From Deltaproteobacteria bacterium (lineage in GTDB: Bacteria > Desulfobacterota > Desulfomonilia > UBA1062): DNA of 64,000 nucleotides. How positions within the stretch are numbered: position 1 is the first letter of the stretch; each line of letters starts with the position of its first letter. The stretch covers positions 1 through 64,000 of the forward strand of contig JAHDOV010000023.1 of NCBI GenBank assembly GCA_018434685.1, written 5' to 3'. Shown one piece after another: positions 9,678-20,939 of this stretch. A program made the position numbers and the translations under genes. The notes beneath the pieces were generated by a model, which was given only the letters and a program-made list of their open reading frames with translations, searched no databases and had not been told where the DNA came from.

Positions 9678-10787
9678 TCACTGTGCGAGTATGCGCACAT
9701 GGGCAGTATCTTCTTCTACCATGAAGTCCGCCTCGGTTATCTGTTCACGCTTCAGGTTCTCCATGATATCGAAGAGGCTTCCCTTGATCTTCAGGGTATG
9801 ACAAATGGTGTGCCCCTCAATGCTCTCAATCTCTACAGCGGATATGCTCTCCATGGCCCGCAGCGCACTGATGAGAGACTGATAGGTGACATAGTCGCCA
9901 ATGCCCTCGATACAGAGTCTCTTTTTCATGACAACAGGGCTCAGACTGAGCATTCTCTGGGTGAACCGGGCCCGTATGGGGGTTACCACCTCGTCTATCA
10001 TGAGAGCGTTCATGGTTGAAAGGGGGAAATCTCCCCGGTGCGAGGCAGACCACGAACCGATCGGTTCGGCAGTCTGAAGGTCTATCAGGTTCATTTCCAC
10101 GGAACATTCGTAGAGGGTGTCAAGGACCGGCGTATAGCTGATCGAGCCGGTGAGCAGCAGATCTGCCCCGGCAGCCCCGGCTATATCCACCGGGCTCGAG
10201 TCCTCGAACCGTACCCCCTTGAGCCTCCGGGGAAGATCGAGTACATTCTCTCCGCTGCGGGAGAATTCTTCCGACAGTTGCGCTTCGAAGGAGGAGTAGG
10301 CCTTTTTTCCCTTCGTGGTCCACCACTCGTGGCGTTCCTCATTGCCCGGACCATACGAGGTGATCATCAGGAGTATCTTTGGCCTGAGTTCGAGAGGAAC
10401 AGTGAGAGCATGAGCATAGAGCCAGTCTCTCAGGGATTCTTCGTCGAGTTTGATATCCACGCTGAGTTGAAGGACGTCGTATTGCCGGTTCCGCGAGGTA
10501 ATCTTGTACTGGATGATGTCCTGCATCCCGCGTGAGTCGATATAATCAGGTAATATCTGAATGAGATCGCGCGACGAGGTATTGGGTACCTGCCGCAATG
10601 CAACATGAAGAAGCGCCTTGGCAAAGGCATCGTTCAAGGCGAGCTGCTCGGCCTTTGCGAGGTTGTCTTCCTCGATTGCTCCGACCCCATATATCTCAAG
10701 GGATGTGTCACCGAGAGCATTGATATGTGAACAAAGAAATAGAGTCAGACAAAATGCAAAGGCCGCAAATCTTTGATGTTCCCTCAT
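9678..10787 (-). CDS. Secreted protein linked to hfq, function unknown
   Basis: 369 residues with a signal peptide (FAAFAFCLTLFLCSHINA). Residues after the signal (AKAEQLALNDAFAKALLHV) resemble the N-terminal domain of FlgT/LPP20-like envelope proteins, and the middle (IAGAAGADLLLTGSISYTPV) resembles the curli-assembly/TolB-like strand arrangement in the same group. The resemblance is by eye only. The start ATG overlaps the hfq stop by four bases, so it is translationally coupled to hfq. A periplasmic location is likely. Confidence 0.72.
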   Translation of the reverse strand: MREHQRFAAFAFCLTLFLCSHINALGDTSLEIYGVGAIEEDNLAKAEQLALNDAFAKALLHVALRQVPNTSSRDLIQILPDYIDSRGMQDIIQYKITSRNRQYDVLQLSVDIKLDEESLRDWLYAHALTVPLELRPKILLMITSYGPGNEERHEWWTTKGKKAYSSFEAQLSEEFSRSGENVLDLPRRLKGVRFEDSSPVDIAGAAGADLLLTGSISYTPVLDTLYECSVEMNLIDLQTAEPIGSWSASHRGDFPLSTMNALMIDEVVTPIRARFTQRMLSLSPVVMKKRLCIEGIGDYVTYQSLISALRAMESISAVEIESIEGHTICHTLKIKGSLFDIMENLKREQITEADFMVEEDTAHVRILAQ

Positions 10788-11020
10788 CCCGCTAGAAAAT
10801 CTTTAAGTTTTGAATTCGTCTCAGAAGGTTCTATACTCGCGACTGCGTGTTTATAGATGAGTATAGGTTTATCTGTCTGAATCAAGATGCAGAAGGGATC
10901 GAAACTCTTTACAAACCCCTCAACCTTTTCTTTGTCCACGAGCGTAACAATTATCGGGACCTTTTCCTTCCTTGCCTGGTTGAGGAACTGATCCTGAACA
11001 TTGAATACAACTTTACCCAT
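10784..11020 (-). CDS. hfq: RNA chaperone Hfq
   Basis: 78 residues. The Sm1 region (NQARKEKVPIIVTLVDKE) and Sm2 region ending YKHAVASIEP, the Hfq signature, are both visible. Hfq is a hexameric RNA-binding protein that pairs small RNAs with mRNAs. A longer in-frame extension to 11068 exists, but ATG 11020 is preceded by a strong AAGGAGGT site, and the resulting protein has the usual length and N-terminus (VFNVQDQFLN). It overlaps the following secreted-protein gene by four bases. Confidence 0.95.
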   Translation of the reverse strand: MGKVVFNVQDQFLNQARKEKVPIIVTLVDKEKVEGFVKSFDPFCILIQTDKPILIYKHAVASIEPSETNSKLKDFLAG

Positions 11021-11082
11021 TACAACCTCCTTGTAGTTCACGATGCACTTGTTTATCGCAGAGTGCATTTACCTTCATATAA

Positions 11083-13182
<2,100 letters not shown>

Positions 13183-13186
13183 GGAT

Positions 13187-13459
13187 ATGAAGGCGCTGCA
13201 TATAAAGATTTACGGCAGGGTTCAGGGCGTGTGGTTCAGGGCAAACACGCAGCAGACCGCACAACGCCTGGGCCTGGCCGGATGGGTCAGGAACAGGCCT
13301 GATGGCGGGGTGGAAGTTCACGTCCAGGGAAGCAGGGATGACGTGAACGAACTCCTTTCCTGGTGTCACCAGGGCCCGCCGGGGGCCCGTGTCGACAGGG
13401 TCGATTTCGAGGAAGTGGGGATGGATGGCGCTCTCACGGGGTTCACTATCCGGTATTGA
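13187..13459 (+). CDS. acyP: Acylphosphatase
   Basis: 90 residues with the complete family signature: GRVQGVWFRANTQQTA contains the catalytic arginine and oxyanion loop, and GWVRNRPDGGVEVHVQG contains the catalytic asparagine. It hydrolyses acyl phosphates such as 1,3-bisphosphoglycerate. ATG 13187 lies four bases after the ligA stop with GAGGA before it, so both are probably on one transcript. Confidence 0.94.
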   Translation: MKALHIKIYGRVQGVWFRANTQQTAQRLGLAGWVRNRPDGGVEVHVQGSRDDVNELLSWCHQGPPGARVDRVDFEEVGMDGALTGFTIRY

Positions 13460-13602
13460 TGCCTGAGTATTCCTCACTGTTCACCGGTGTTCTGACAAGG
13501 TCAGAGGCCCCTGCATTTCCCCCTTGCATAATACAGAGCTTTATTATATGAAAATGCCGCTCCTTGCTCCTCATGGGGCTACAAATCCACAAGGAGGAAC
13601 GT

Positions 13603-13995
13603 ATGAACTACTATGAGTTGATGTTTATTCAAAACCCTGATCTCGGGGAAGAGGACCAGGAAAAGCTTCACACCAGACTCAGGAACACCATCGGGAAAAA
13701 CGGCGGAGACATCATCAGAATCAATGATATGGGAGTCAGAGGACTTGCATACAAGATTCAGAAGAAGCCGAGAGGTCGCTATTTCCTGTTGTATCTCGAA
13801 GGACCGGGTTCCATGATCCCGGAGATCGAGCGGTTCCTGAGGCTTGATGAGAACGTCATCCGGTTTGTGGTCGTCAAGCTTGACAGACACACAACCAGAG
13901 CAGACCTGGAACCAAAACCAGAACCAAAGCCGGAGCCAATACCCGAACCAGCCGAACCGGTTTCCGAGACTCAGCCAGAGGAGGTTACAGAGTAA
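13603..13995 (+). CDS. rpsF: Ribosomal protein bS6
   Basis: 130 residues. [14 protein letters not shown] and [19 protein letters not shown] are typical bS6 sequence; bS6 pairs with bS18 on the 30S platform. The tail after residue about 100 is an extension of Pro-Glu-rich repeats ([14 protein letters not shown]) ending in acids, longer than in many species. ATG 13603 is preceded by AAGGAGG. It heads the block rpsF-rpsR-DUF2232-rplI-dnaB. Confidence 0.95.
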   Translation: MNYYELMFIQNPDLGEEDQEKLHTRLRNTIGKNGGDIIRINDMGVRGLAYKIQKKPRGRYFLLYLEGPGSMIPEIERFLRLDENVIRFVVVKLDRHTTRADLEPKPEPKPEPIPEPAEPVSETQPEEVTE

Positions 13996-13996
13996 G

Positions 13997-14245
13997 ATGC
14001 AGAACAGACCATCAAACCCAAGACAGAGGACCTATTACAAGAGGAAGACCTGCAGGTTCTGTGAAGACAAGAACATCCCGATAGATTACAAGTCACCTCA
14101 CATCCTGAAGGATTTCATCACCGAGCGCGGCAAGATCCTTCCAAGGCGGATAACCGGCACCTGTTCCGGCCATCAGAAGAAGCTGAGTCTCGAGATCAAG
14201 CGGGCAAGGATCATGGCTCTGGTGCCATTTACCGTTCACGACTGA
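13997..14245 (+). CDS. rpsR: Ribosomal protein bS18
   Basis: 82 residues. [21 protein letters not shown] and [15 protein letters not shown] are the bS18 signature, including the CxxC pair of the zinc-binding form. The protein binds 16S rRNA with bS6. It starts one base after the rpsF stop; an in-frame upstream extension overlapping rpsF has no support. Confidence 0.95.
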   Translation: MQNRPSNPRQRTYYKRKTCRFCEDKNIPIDYKSPHILKDFITERGKILPRRITGTCSGHQKKLSLEIKRARIMALVPFTVHD

Positions 14246-14249
14246 AAAT

Positions 14250-15170
14250 ATGCCTCTTATAGACAGAGGCCCAAAGATCCTGTGGATATACACCGGGGTC
14301 TTTCTTTTTATGTGCGTCCTGGTCATAGCGATGACACCACAAGCTGTGCCGCTTGCACTATGCCTCCCTTCCATATACTGCGCATTTTCTGAGAGAATCC
14401 GCGGAATCAACCCTATCATTATAGGGTTGATTCCTGCGGTGTTGATCTTTATCCCCCCGCTCTTTCAGAGTGTTATTCTCTACCTGAGCCTGCTTGCGTG
14501 CGGGATTCTCCTGCACTGGCTTGTGCAGAGGGAGCATGTCGGCCTGGCCGTTCTGATTCCGACATGCCTGATCTTTTCTCTGTTCATGCTCAGTATCTTT
14601 TTCATAGCCTCCTCGGAAGGGATATCCTTCATGGCGGTCATAGCAGGGTGGGTCGAGAACATCATGAACCAGGTCGCTTCAGTGTACGAAACCATGCTCT
14701 CGCCCAGCGACATGATGCAGTTCAAGATGAACAGGCCGGAGATTCAGGGCCGTATCATCGACCTCTTCCCTGCAATCATGGCAACGACCTTTGCCTTTGC
14801 CATGTGGATCAACCTGTTGATTGTGGCAGCGATCAAGAAGGACATCCTGCTTCGGACATGGAAATGTCCGGACTGGGTGGTCGGTATCTTTATTCTTGCC
14901 GGTGTGTTATCCATCATCACTGCAGATACTGTCCGGGCATTCGGACTGAACCTGCTCATCGTGGTGGTATACGTATATTTCTATCAGGGCCTGGCCATCG
15001 TGGCATCGTTTATGGCCGGACATAACTGGGTCAGGATGATCAGATGGGTTATTTATGTATTGATCTTAAGCCAAATATATATCATGATTATCGTATCAGC
15101 CCTCGGTTTATTCGATACCTGGTTCAATTTCAGGAAAAGAATAAGAACTTCTAAAGGAGATGAAACATGA
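14250..15170 (+). CDS. DUF2232 (YybS-like) integral membrane protein
   Basis: 306 residues with seven or eight hydrophobic segments, for example TGVFLFMCVLVIAMTP, IIGLIPAVLIFIPPL and VAGWVEN between later helices. Position between rpsR and rplI is where DUF2232 membrane proteins are found in deltaproteobacteria. The function is unknown; a transporter-like role is only a guess from the topology. It follows rpsR by four bases and its TGA overlaps the rplI ATG. Confidence 0.82.
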   Translation: MPLIDRGPKILWIYTGVFLFMCVLVIAMTPQAVPLALCLPSIYCAFSERIRGINPIIIGLIPAVLIFIPPLFQSVILYLSLLACGILLHWLVQREHVGLAVLIPTCLIFSLFMLSIFFIASSEGISFMAVIAGWVENIMNQVASVYETMLSPSDMMQFKMNRPEIQGRIIDLFPAIMATTFAFAMWINLLIVAAIKKDILLRTWKCPDWVVGIFILAGVLSIITADTVRAFGLNLLIVVVYVYFYQGLAIVASFMAGHNWVRMIRWVIYVLILSQIYIMIIVSALGLFDTWFNFRKRIRTSKGDET

Positions 15171-15619
15171 AGGTAGTACTGTTGGAAAGTATCGAAGGTC
15201 TCGGAACTGTCGGCCAGGAGGTCAAGGTCAAGGAGGGATATGCCAGAAACTATCTCATCCCCAAAGGTCTTGCGCTCAAGGCAACGGACAGTAATATCAA
15301 GGCATTCAAAGACCAGATCCAGTCGCGCATCAAATCCGACGCGAAATCAAAAGAGCATGCCCAGATGATCGCAGAGCAGCTTGAATCCGTTACATTGCAG
15401 TTTGTCGTCAAGACCGGTCAGGAGGGAAAACTCTTCGGATCGATTACGAGTTCCAACATCTATGATGCCCTTGTAGAAAAAGGCTTCGAGATCGACAAGA
15501 AAAAAATCCTGCTGCCCGAGGCAATCAAGCATATCGGGGTACATGAAGTAACCATAAGGCTCTACCCGGAAGTCTCTGCCGCGGTAAAGGTAGATGTGAC
15601 TGCAGGAGCCGAGGGCTGA
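15167..15619 (+). CDS. rplI: Ribosomal protein bL9
   Basis: 150 residues. MKVVLLESIEGLGTVGQEV and KEGYARNYLIPKGLA are the N-terminal bL9 domain; a charged helix follows, then the C-terminal domain (GKLFGSITSSNIYDAL). bL9 lies near the L1 stalk of the 50S subunit. The start is coupled to the DUF2232 stop by a four-base overlap, with AAAGGAGA upstream. Confidence 0.95.
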   Translation: MKVVLLESIEGLGTVGQEVKVKEGYARNYLIPKGLALKATDSNIKAFKDQIQSRIKSDAKSKEHAQMIAEQLESVTLQFVVKTGQEGKLFGSITSSNIYDALVEKGFEIDKKKILLPEAIKHIGVHEVTIRLYPEVSAAVKVDVTAGAEG

Positions 15620-15623
15620 GCCA

Positions 15624-16970
15624 ATGGATGATTCTTCTGTAATTCTTCCGCACAACAAAGAGGCGGAAGAATATATCCTCGGAGGGGTGCTGCTCGAGAA
15701 CTCCTCCCTCGATACCCTCACAGAAGTAATCTCCCCTGATGATTTCTATGCAGAACGGCACCGGATCATCTTTGAAGAGATGCTCCACCTCATGGACAAG
15801 GGCCTGCCCATCGACCTGGTCTCCCTGACCGAGGCAATAGAGAAGAAGGGGTCGCAGGACAAGGTAGGGGGCGGGAGCTATATCGCCCAGCTCGCAGACC
15901 ATATACCCACCACGGCCAATATCGAGTATTATGCCAAACTTATTCGCGACAAGTCCATCCTCAGATCTCTCATTGCGGGCGCAGGCCAGATAATCAAGAG
16001 TGCACGCAATCCCGGGGAAGACATCCCGCATGTGCTCGAGAACGCCGAACAGATCATTTTCAATATAAACAAGCAGATCAAGACGAATAAGGGCGGCCTG
16101 ATCAGGGTTGGCATCCCCCTGCAGGACATGTATCACAATCTCGCGAGGATGGCCAAAGGGGAGATCGACCAGGGAGTGATCCCCTCCGGATTTATTGATC
16201 TGGACAATCAGCTCCTCGGCGGTCTTCACCGGTCCGATCTCATAATCGTTGCCGGGCGGCCATCCATGGGAAAGACCTCGCTGGCCATGAATATCGCTCA
16301 ATATGTGGCGGTTACGGAACAGATGCCCGTTGCAGTATTCTCTCTCGAGATGGGGATAGAACAGCTGGTGCTCAGGATGCTGGCCTGTGAGGCCGAGATC
16401 AATCAGAGCTTTGTCCGGTCGGCATCGTCCCTGTCCATGCTGAAGAAAGACGACTGGAGCAGGCTCCTGAATGCCTCGGGCGTGTTATCGGAGGCCCCGC
16501 TCTACATTGACGACACCCCGGGGATTTCCCCCATGGAGATACGGGCCAAACTGAGGAGGCTGGTAGCTCGTGATGACATCAGGCTCATTGTCATCGATTA
16601 CCTCCAGCTGATGAGTTCGAAGACCAGGATCGACTCCCGGGAACAGGAGATCTCCGAGATCTCCCGGACGCTGAAGGCCATTGCCAAGGAATTCAACATC
16701 CCGGTGATAGCATTAAGCCAGCTCAACCGGAGGGTTGAAGAGCGACAGAACAAGCGCCCGCAGATGGCAGACCTGAGAGAATCCGGTGCCATTGAACAGG
16801 ACGCCGACATCATCTGCTTCATCTACCGTGACGAGGTATATAACCCGGAGACGCCCGACAAGGGGATCGCCGAGGTCATCGTTGCAAAACATCGTAACGG
16901 GCCGACCGGCGAAGTCAGGCTGGCGTGGCGTCCCGAACTGACACGATTCGGCGACCTGGCAAATCGTTGA
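15624..16970 (+). CDS. dnaB: Replicative DNA helicase DnaB
   Basis: 448 residues. The N-terminal helical domain begins LPHNKEAEEYILGGVLLE; the RecA-like motor has Walker A GRPSMGKTSLA, Walker B-like LIVIDYLQLMSS, and the arginine-finger region AKHRNGPTG. It unwinds DNA at the replication fork as a hexamer. It follows rplI by four bases. There is no intein or insertion. Confidence 0.96.
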   Translation: MDDSSVILPHNKEAEEYILGGVLLENSSLDTLTEVISPDDFYAERHRIIFEEMLHLMDKGLPIDLVSLTEAIEKKGSQDKVGGGSYIAQLADHIPTTANIEYYAKLIRDKSILRSLIAGAGQIIKSARNPGEDIPHVLENAEQIIFNINKQIKTNKGGLIRVGIPLQDMYHNLARMAKGEIDQGVIPSGFIDLDNQLLGGLHRSDLIIVAGRPSMGKTSLAMNIAQYVAVTEQMPVAVFSLEMGIEQLVLRMLACEAEINQSFVRSASSLSMLKKDDWSRLLNASGVLSEAPLYIDDTPGISPMEIRAKLRRLVARDDIRLIVIDYLQLMSSKTRIDSREQEISEISRTLKAIAKEFNIPVIALSQLNRRVEERQNKRPQMADLRESGAIEQDADIICFIYRDEVYNPETPDKGIAEVIVAKHRNGPTGEVRLAWRPELTRFGDLANR

Positions 16971-17070
16971 TTAATCCGCGCAGGCCTTCATCATTGTGAT
17001 TTCTCGGCTCTCGTGTCGTCTGGTACGAGCCTGAACAGCGCCTTCTTTCGGGCTCATCTCCCAGGGCTTT

Positions 17071-17829
17071 CTAGAATTTCTTTCTCCTGATGGGGTATTC
17101 ATGACCGATATGAATATCCTCCACAAGGATATCACGCTGTCTTTCAATGGCGGACTTGATGCGCTGGAGAGACCGCATCTCTATCTGCCTGACGCGCTCT
17201 CTGGTGACGCCTATCTGAATGGCGATATCTTTCAGCGTTGCAGGTGGATCGTTGAAGAAGCGCTTTTCGATGATGAAGACTTCGCGCTTGGTGAGAATAG
17301 GCGGCTCTGATTTGAGCAGCTTCAGGAGGTAGCAGTGTCTCTCCTTGTGGGTGTAGAAGTCATCCTGGTCAGGTCCTTCATACAGCAGATGATCGAGGAG
17401 GCTTTCTTCGGTCTCATTCTCTCCCGAAACACAACTATCCAGAGAGATGAGGCCCTTTGCATGCGTCAATCTCCCTGTATGAACCTGGTAGCTCTTGTGG
17501 ATGAAATTTTTGATGTAGGCCTTGATCCACCAGATGGCATAACAGATGAATCGAACCCCCATTTCCGGGTCGAACCGGGTCAGGGCCTTGACGAGGCCCA
17601 TATTCCCCTCCTGAACTATCTCAAGCGGACCGTACCCGAGATGGAAATAACCCTGGGCTATCTTCACGACAAATCTCAGGTTGGATGTGACGATCTTCTG
17701 TCCTGCCGCTATATCGCCCTGCCTGTACTTCCTGGCATAATCAAGCTCTTCTTCTGGGGTGAGCAGTGAATAATCTTTTATCTTACGGGTGTAGAGCTCA
17801 AAATCCGACGACGAATATTTGCTCCCCAT
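17071..17829 (-). CDS. rpoH: Sigma-70 family factor, RpoH type
   Basis: 252 residues. Region 2 (ARKYRQGDIAAGQKIVTSNLRFVVKIA, EIVQEGNMGLVKALTRFDPE, AIWWIKAYI) and region 4 (TLKDIAIQIGVTRERVRQIE) are complete, while region 1.1 is absent, as in heat-shock sigma-32 factors. It directs RNA polymerase to stress promoters. GGGAGGG lies upstream of ATG 17829. It is transcribed towards dnaB, with 100 bases between the two ends. Confidence 0.85.
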   Translation of the reverse strand: MGSKYSSSDFELYTRKIKDYSLLTPEEELDYARKYRQGDIAAGQKIVTSNLRFVVKIAQGYFHLGYGPLEIVQEGNMGLVKALTRFDPEMGVRFICYAIWWIKAYIKNFIHKSYQVHTGRLTHAKGLISLDSCVSGENETEESLLDHLLYEGPDQDDFYTHKERHCYLLKLLKSEPPILTKREVFIIEKRFFNDPPATLKDIAIQIGVTRERVRQIEMRSLQRIKSAIERQRDILVEDIHIGHEYPIRRKKF

Positions 17830-17862
17830 AGACCCTCCCTCAAAAAAAGGAAACGAATTTTA

Positions 17863-17892
17863 AAGCTACCCCATATCTTTCACAGTTGTCAA
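17863..17892 (-). promoter_or_regulatory. Possible sigma-70 promoter of the rpoH-type gene
   Basis: On the minus strand a perfect TTGACA (17887-17892) is followed after 18 bases by TAGCTT (17863-17868), about 35 bases before the start codon. The -10 match is poor (3 of 6), so support rests on the -35 and on position. Confidence 0.35.
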
Positions 17893-18014
17893 CACATTAT
17901 TTGGGTTAATTTATTATGGTAGTATTATCAGTTGGTTAAATATGTTTTTGGGCTGAAACATGATAGTTATCTTGCTCAAAACTGAATCTTCATTCATCCG
18001 GGGCTTTTAACCCC

Positions 18015-18626
18015 TTATATTTTCTTGGTCCTTATGCTGTTCATGGTGCGTTTGACATAGATAAAAACGATAATCGCTATGCATGCAAGCAGGGCGATGG
18101 TTGCCTGCCGGGAGTATTGTTTGACCAGGTCCATGTTGTTGCCCACAAAGTACCCTATGGAGGCGAGCACGACAACCCATATCGCCGCTCCGAGCGAGGT
18201 GTACAGGCAGAACTTCCAGAGGTTCATCCTGGCAAGCCCTGCGGGAAATGAAATATATTGACGGATTCCCGGAATGAGCCTGCACACGAACGTGCTGATC
18301 TCACCGTGCCTGGAAAAAAAGGCATCGACCTTCAGGAATCGTTCCTCGGGGAGGAACAGGTACTTCCCGTAGCGCACCAGGAGAGGCCTGCCGAGCCACA
18401 GCGCGAGGAAATAATTGAACAGGGCCCCCAGGAGGCTGCCGAGAATGCCGCAGACGATGACGAGCCACAGCTCCATATCGCCCCGGTAGGCGAGATATCC
18501 TGCGGGCGGGACGACTACCTCGCTGGGAAAGGGGAAGAATGAACTCTCCAGGAACATGAGCGCTATAATGCCGAGATATCCGAGCCTTCCGATCGTATCG
18601 ACAAGCCACGCAACGATGTATTCCAT
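18015..18626 (-). CDS. DedA family membrane protein
   Basis: 203 residues with four to five hydrophobic segments. The family signatures [21 protein letters not shown] and [22 protein letters not shown] are both present, with the conserved glutamate and arginines. DedA proteins are thought to translocate undecaprenyl phosphate or phospholipids across the inner membrane. It stands alone, with its 3' end facing the upstream region of the sigma factor gene. Confidence 0.9.
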   Translation of the reverse strand: MEYIVAWLVDTIGRLGYLGIIALMFLESSFFPFPSEVVVPPAGYLAYRGDMELWLVIVCGILGSLLGALFNYFLALWLGRPLLVRYGKYLFLPEERFLKVDAFFSRHGEISTFVCRLIPGIRQYISFPAGLARMNLWKFCLYTSLGAAIWVVVLASIGYFVGNNMDLVKQYSRQATIALLACIAIIVFIYVKRTMNSIRTKKI

Positions 18627-18731
18627 ACACTCCGCTCAGGGTGAGAGATTTTCATTGCAATATATCCATTATATCGATAGATTGTAAACCGTCAAATACG
18701 AAAGATCCGAAGGTTATGGTAATCGCCTGAT

Positions 18732-20027
18732 ATGGGCACAGACACTGAAATCGTTACTATCGAGTCCCTGTCCTATGGCGGCAGGGGGGTTGGAAAAAGA
18801 ACCGACGGAAAGATTGTATTTGTTCCCGGGGTCATTCCTGACGAGCAGGTCCGTGTTCGTGTATCCAAAGAATATGCTTCCTATATCATAGCCGAGGTTG
18901 ATGAGATCCTTGAGCCCTCTCTGCACCGGGTCGAGCCGGAATGCCCTCTTTTCTCCACGTGCGGCGGCTGTGACTGGCAGCATATTTCGTATCCCGAACA
19001 GGTCAGATGGAAGAACGATATTCTTGCCGGCGAGATCAGCAAGACATGCCGGTGCGTTGCCCAGCAGCAACAGCCGCCGGTATTGTCGGAGAAGAGCTAT
19101 GGATACCGGGGTCATGCAGTGGTTCAATGCAGATACGACCCTGACTTCAGCGTGGGCTTCTTCCAGAAGAAGACAAACCGGTTTGTAGGCTTTGAGCAAT
19201 GCCCTGTCCTCAATCCCCTGATTCAGAAGACGCTTGGAGACCTGCGGGAGATCCTCCATCGAGACCCTGTCTACGGTATCTCCTCTCTCGAGATCCACGC
19301 ACCGCAGGATGAGGTCATTCTCCTGGCACGGTGCAAGGGCACTGCGCACCTAAACGATATCCGTACCATGAACAAGATCTATACCGAGCTCAACATCTCC
19401 GGCGTCTCGTTCGTCACGCATGGTGCACGCAGGAGCGATCACGTGCTCGGACAACGATTCTGCAGGTATGATGTCCCCACCGGGAGCGGCACCATCCAGC
19501 TCTCGACCGGATTCGGCGGGTTTATCCAGGCAAATATCCGGGTAAATGCGGATCTTGTTGCCTATGTCATGGACCTGGCCCGGAATTCACACAGCATCCT
19601 CGACCTGTACAGCGGCAGCGGCAATTTCAGCATACCCCTGGCACAGGTTTCCAAAGAGGTTGTGGCCATCGAGAGAAACGCCCGGCTTGCCTCCCAGGGG
19701 AAGACCAACGCCAAGAAGAACAACATAGGCAACGTCCGTTTCCTCAGCATGGATGCCAGAAAAGCGGTCGAGTCCATTCGAGACGAAATGCTCAGGTTCG
19801 ACACCATTATTCTCGATCCCCCCAGGGAAGGGGCGAAAGATATCGTAGAGATTATTCCCGAACTGGGTGCATCCCGCATCATCTACATTTCCTGTAACCC
19901 CAGCACCCTTGCCAGGGATATCGAGTCTCTTATCGGGGCGGGGTTTATCCTGAAGGAAACCCGCGTCTTCGACATGTTCCCCCAGACGTACCACCTCGAG
20001 TCTGTCTCGTATCTCGAAAGGCCGTAG
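18732..20027 (+). CDS. rlmD: 23S rRNA (uracil-5-)-methyltransferase, RlmD type
   Basis: 431 residues. An N-terminal TRAM domain (VTIESLSYGGRGVGK) is followed by the iron-sulfur cysteines C71, C77 and C80 in CPLFSTCGGC and a later cysteine in FEQCPVLN. The SAM-binding segment LDLYSGSGNFSIPLA and the catalytic loop ISCNPSTLARDIE complete the RumA fold. Such enzymes make m5U1939 in 23S rRNA. Other RumA paralogues methylate different uridines, so the exact target is inferred. Confidence 0.85.
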   Translation: MGTDTEIVTIESLSYGGRGVGKRTDGKIVFVPGVIPDEQVRVRVSKEYASYIIAEVDEILEPSLHRVEPECPLFSTCGGCDWQHISYPEQVRWKNDILAGEISKTCRCVAQQQQPPVLSEKSYGYRGHAVVQCRYDPDFSVGFFQKKTNRFVGFEQCPVLNPLIQKTLGDLREILHRDPVYGISSLEIHAPQDEVILLARCKGTAHLNDIRTMNKIYTELNISGVSFVTHGARRSDHVLGQRFCRYDVPTGSGTIQLSTGFGGFIQANIRVNADLVAYVMDLARNSHSILDLYSGSGNFSIPLAQVSKEVVAIERNARLASQGKTNAKKNNIGNVRFLSMDARKAVESIRDEMLRFDTIILDPPREGAKDIVEIIPELGASRIIYISCNPSTLARDIESLIGAGFILKETRVFDMFPQTYHLESVSYLERP

Positions 20028-20090
20028 CGCCTGATCGCCTCACTATTTTCAGCTAGACAAATCCTCTTGGCCGCGGGTATATGACTCGTG

Positions 20091-20939
20091 ATGATCTTCG
20101 GCATTGTGTGTAAGGAATATAACACGGAAGCCCTCACCCTTTCGGTGCGGGTGTGGGATTGGATGCAGGCAAAGGGCTTCACGTGTTTGCTTGAGCAGCA
20201 TATTGCCGATTTCATAGGCTGCGACCAGACTGAGGACATCTGGAACAGATCCGAGCTGCTGCTTGTCATAGGCGGAGACGGTACCCTGCTGCGGGCTATC
20301 CGGCTGTCGGCCGAGCGGGAGATACCCATCCTCGGGGTGCATATGGGGTATCTCGGGTTCCTCACCGAGGTCATGGAAGACGAGGTGTACGATGCCATCG
20401 AGTCCGTGATCAAGGGGGATTATATCCGCGACGAGAGGATCATGTTCAAGGCTATCCTCATCAGGGATGGCAGGACGATATCCTCGCATCATGTCATGAA
20501 TGATGTCGTCATCAACAAGAGCGCACTGGCAAGGATGATCAACATCGAGGTGTGGACCAACTCGAGGTTCATCACCTGTTACCGTGCCGACGGGCTCATC
20601 GTTTCGACACCCACAGGCTCCACTGCGTACAATCTCGCCACTGGCGGTCCCATCGTGCATCCCCAGGTGGATGCCATCATCCTCACCCCCATCTGCCCTC
20701 ATGTGCTCTCGAACAGGAGCATCGTACTGCCTGATTTCCAGGAAGTCGTCATTGTGGTCACCTCGGGAAAGTCATCTGATAATGTCTTCCTCACCCTTGA
20801 CGGACAGAAAGGGTGCCCCCTCAAGGCAGGAGATCGGATCGTGGTAAAACGGGGAGAACAGAAAGCCATAATGCTGCGGTTTCCCCAGCGCGATTATTTC
20901 GAGATCTTGAGAACGAAGCTCGGATGGCAGGAGAGATGA
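20091..20939 (+). CDS. nadK: NAD kinase
   Basis: 282 residues. VIGGDGTLLRA is the family GGDGT motif, and the second motif region GLIVSTPTGSTAYNLATGGPIVHP is complete. The enzyme makes NADP from NAD and ATP. ATG 20091 and GTG 20088 are both in frame and neither has a strong ribosome-binding site. The stop overlaps the recN start. Confidence 0.94.
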   Translation: MIFGIVCKEYNTEALTLSVRVWDWMQAKGFTCLLEQHIADFIGCDQTEDIWNRSELLLVIGGDGTLLRAIRLSAEREIPILGVHMGYLGFLTEVMEDEVYDAIESVIKGDYIRDERIMFKAILIRDGRTISSHHVMNDVVINKSALARMINIEVWTNSRFITCYRADGLIVSTPTGSTAYNLATGGPIVHPQVDAIILTPICPHVLSNRSIVLPDFQEVVIVVTSGKSSDNVFLTLDGQKGCPLKAGDRIVVKRGEQKAIMLRFPQRDYFEILRTKLGWQER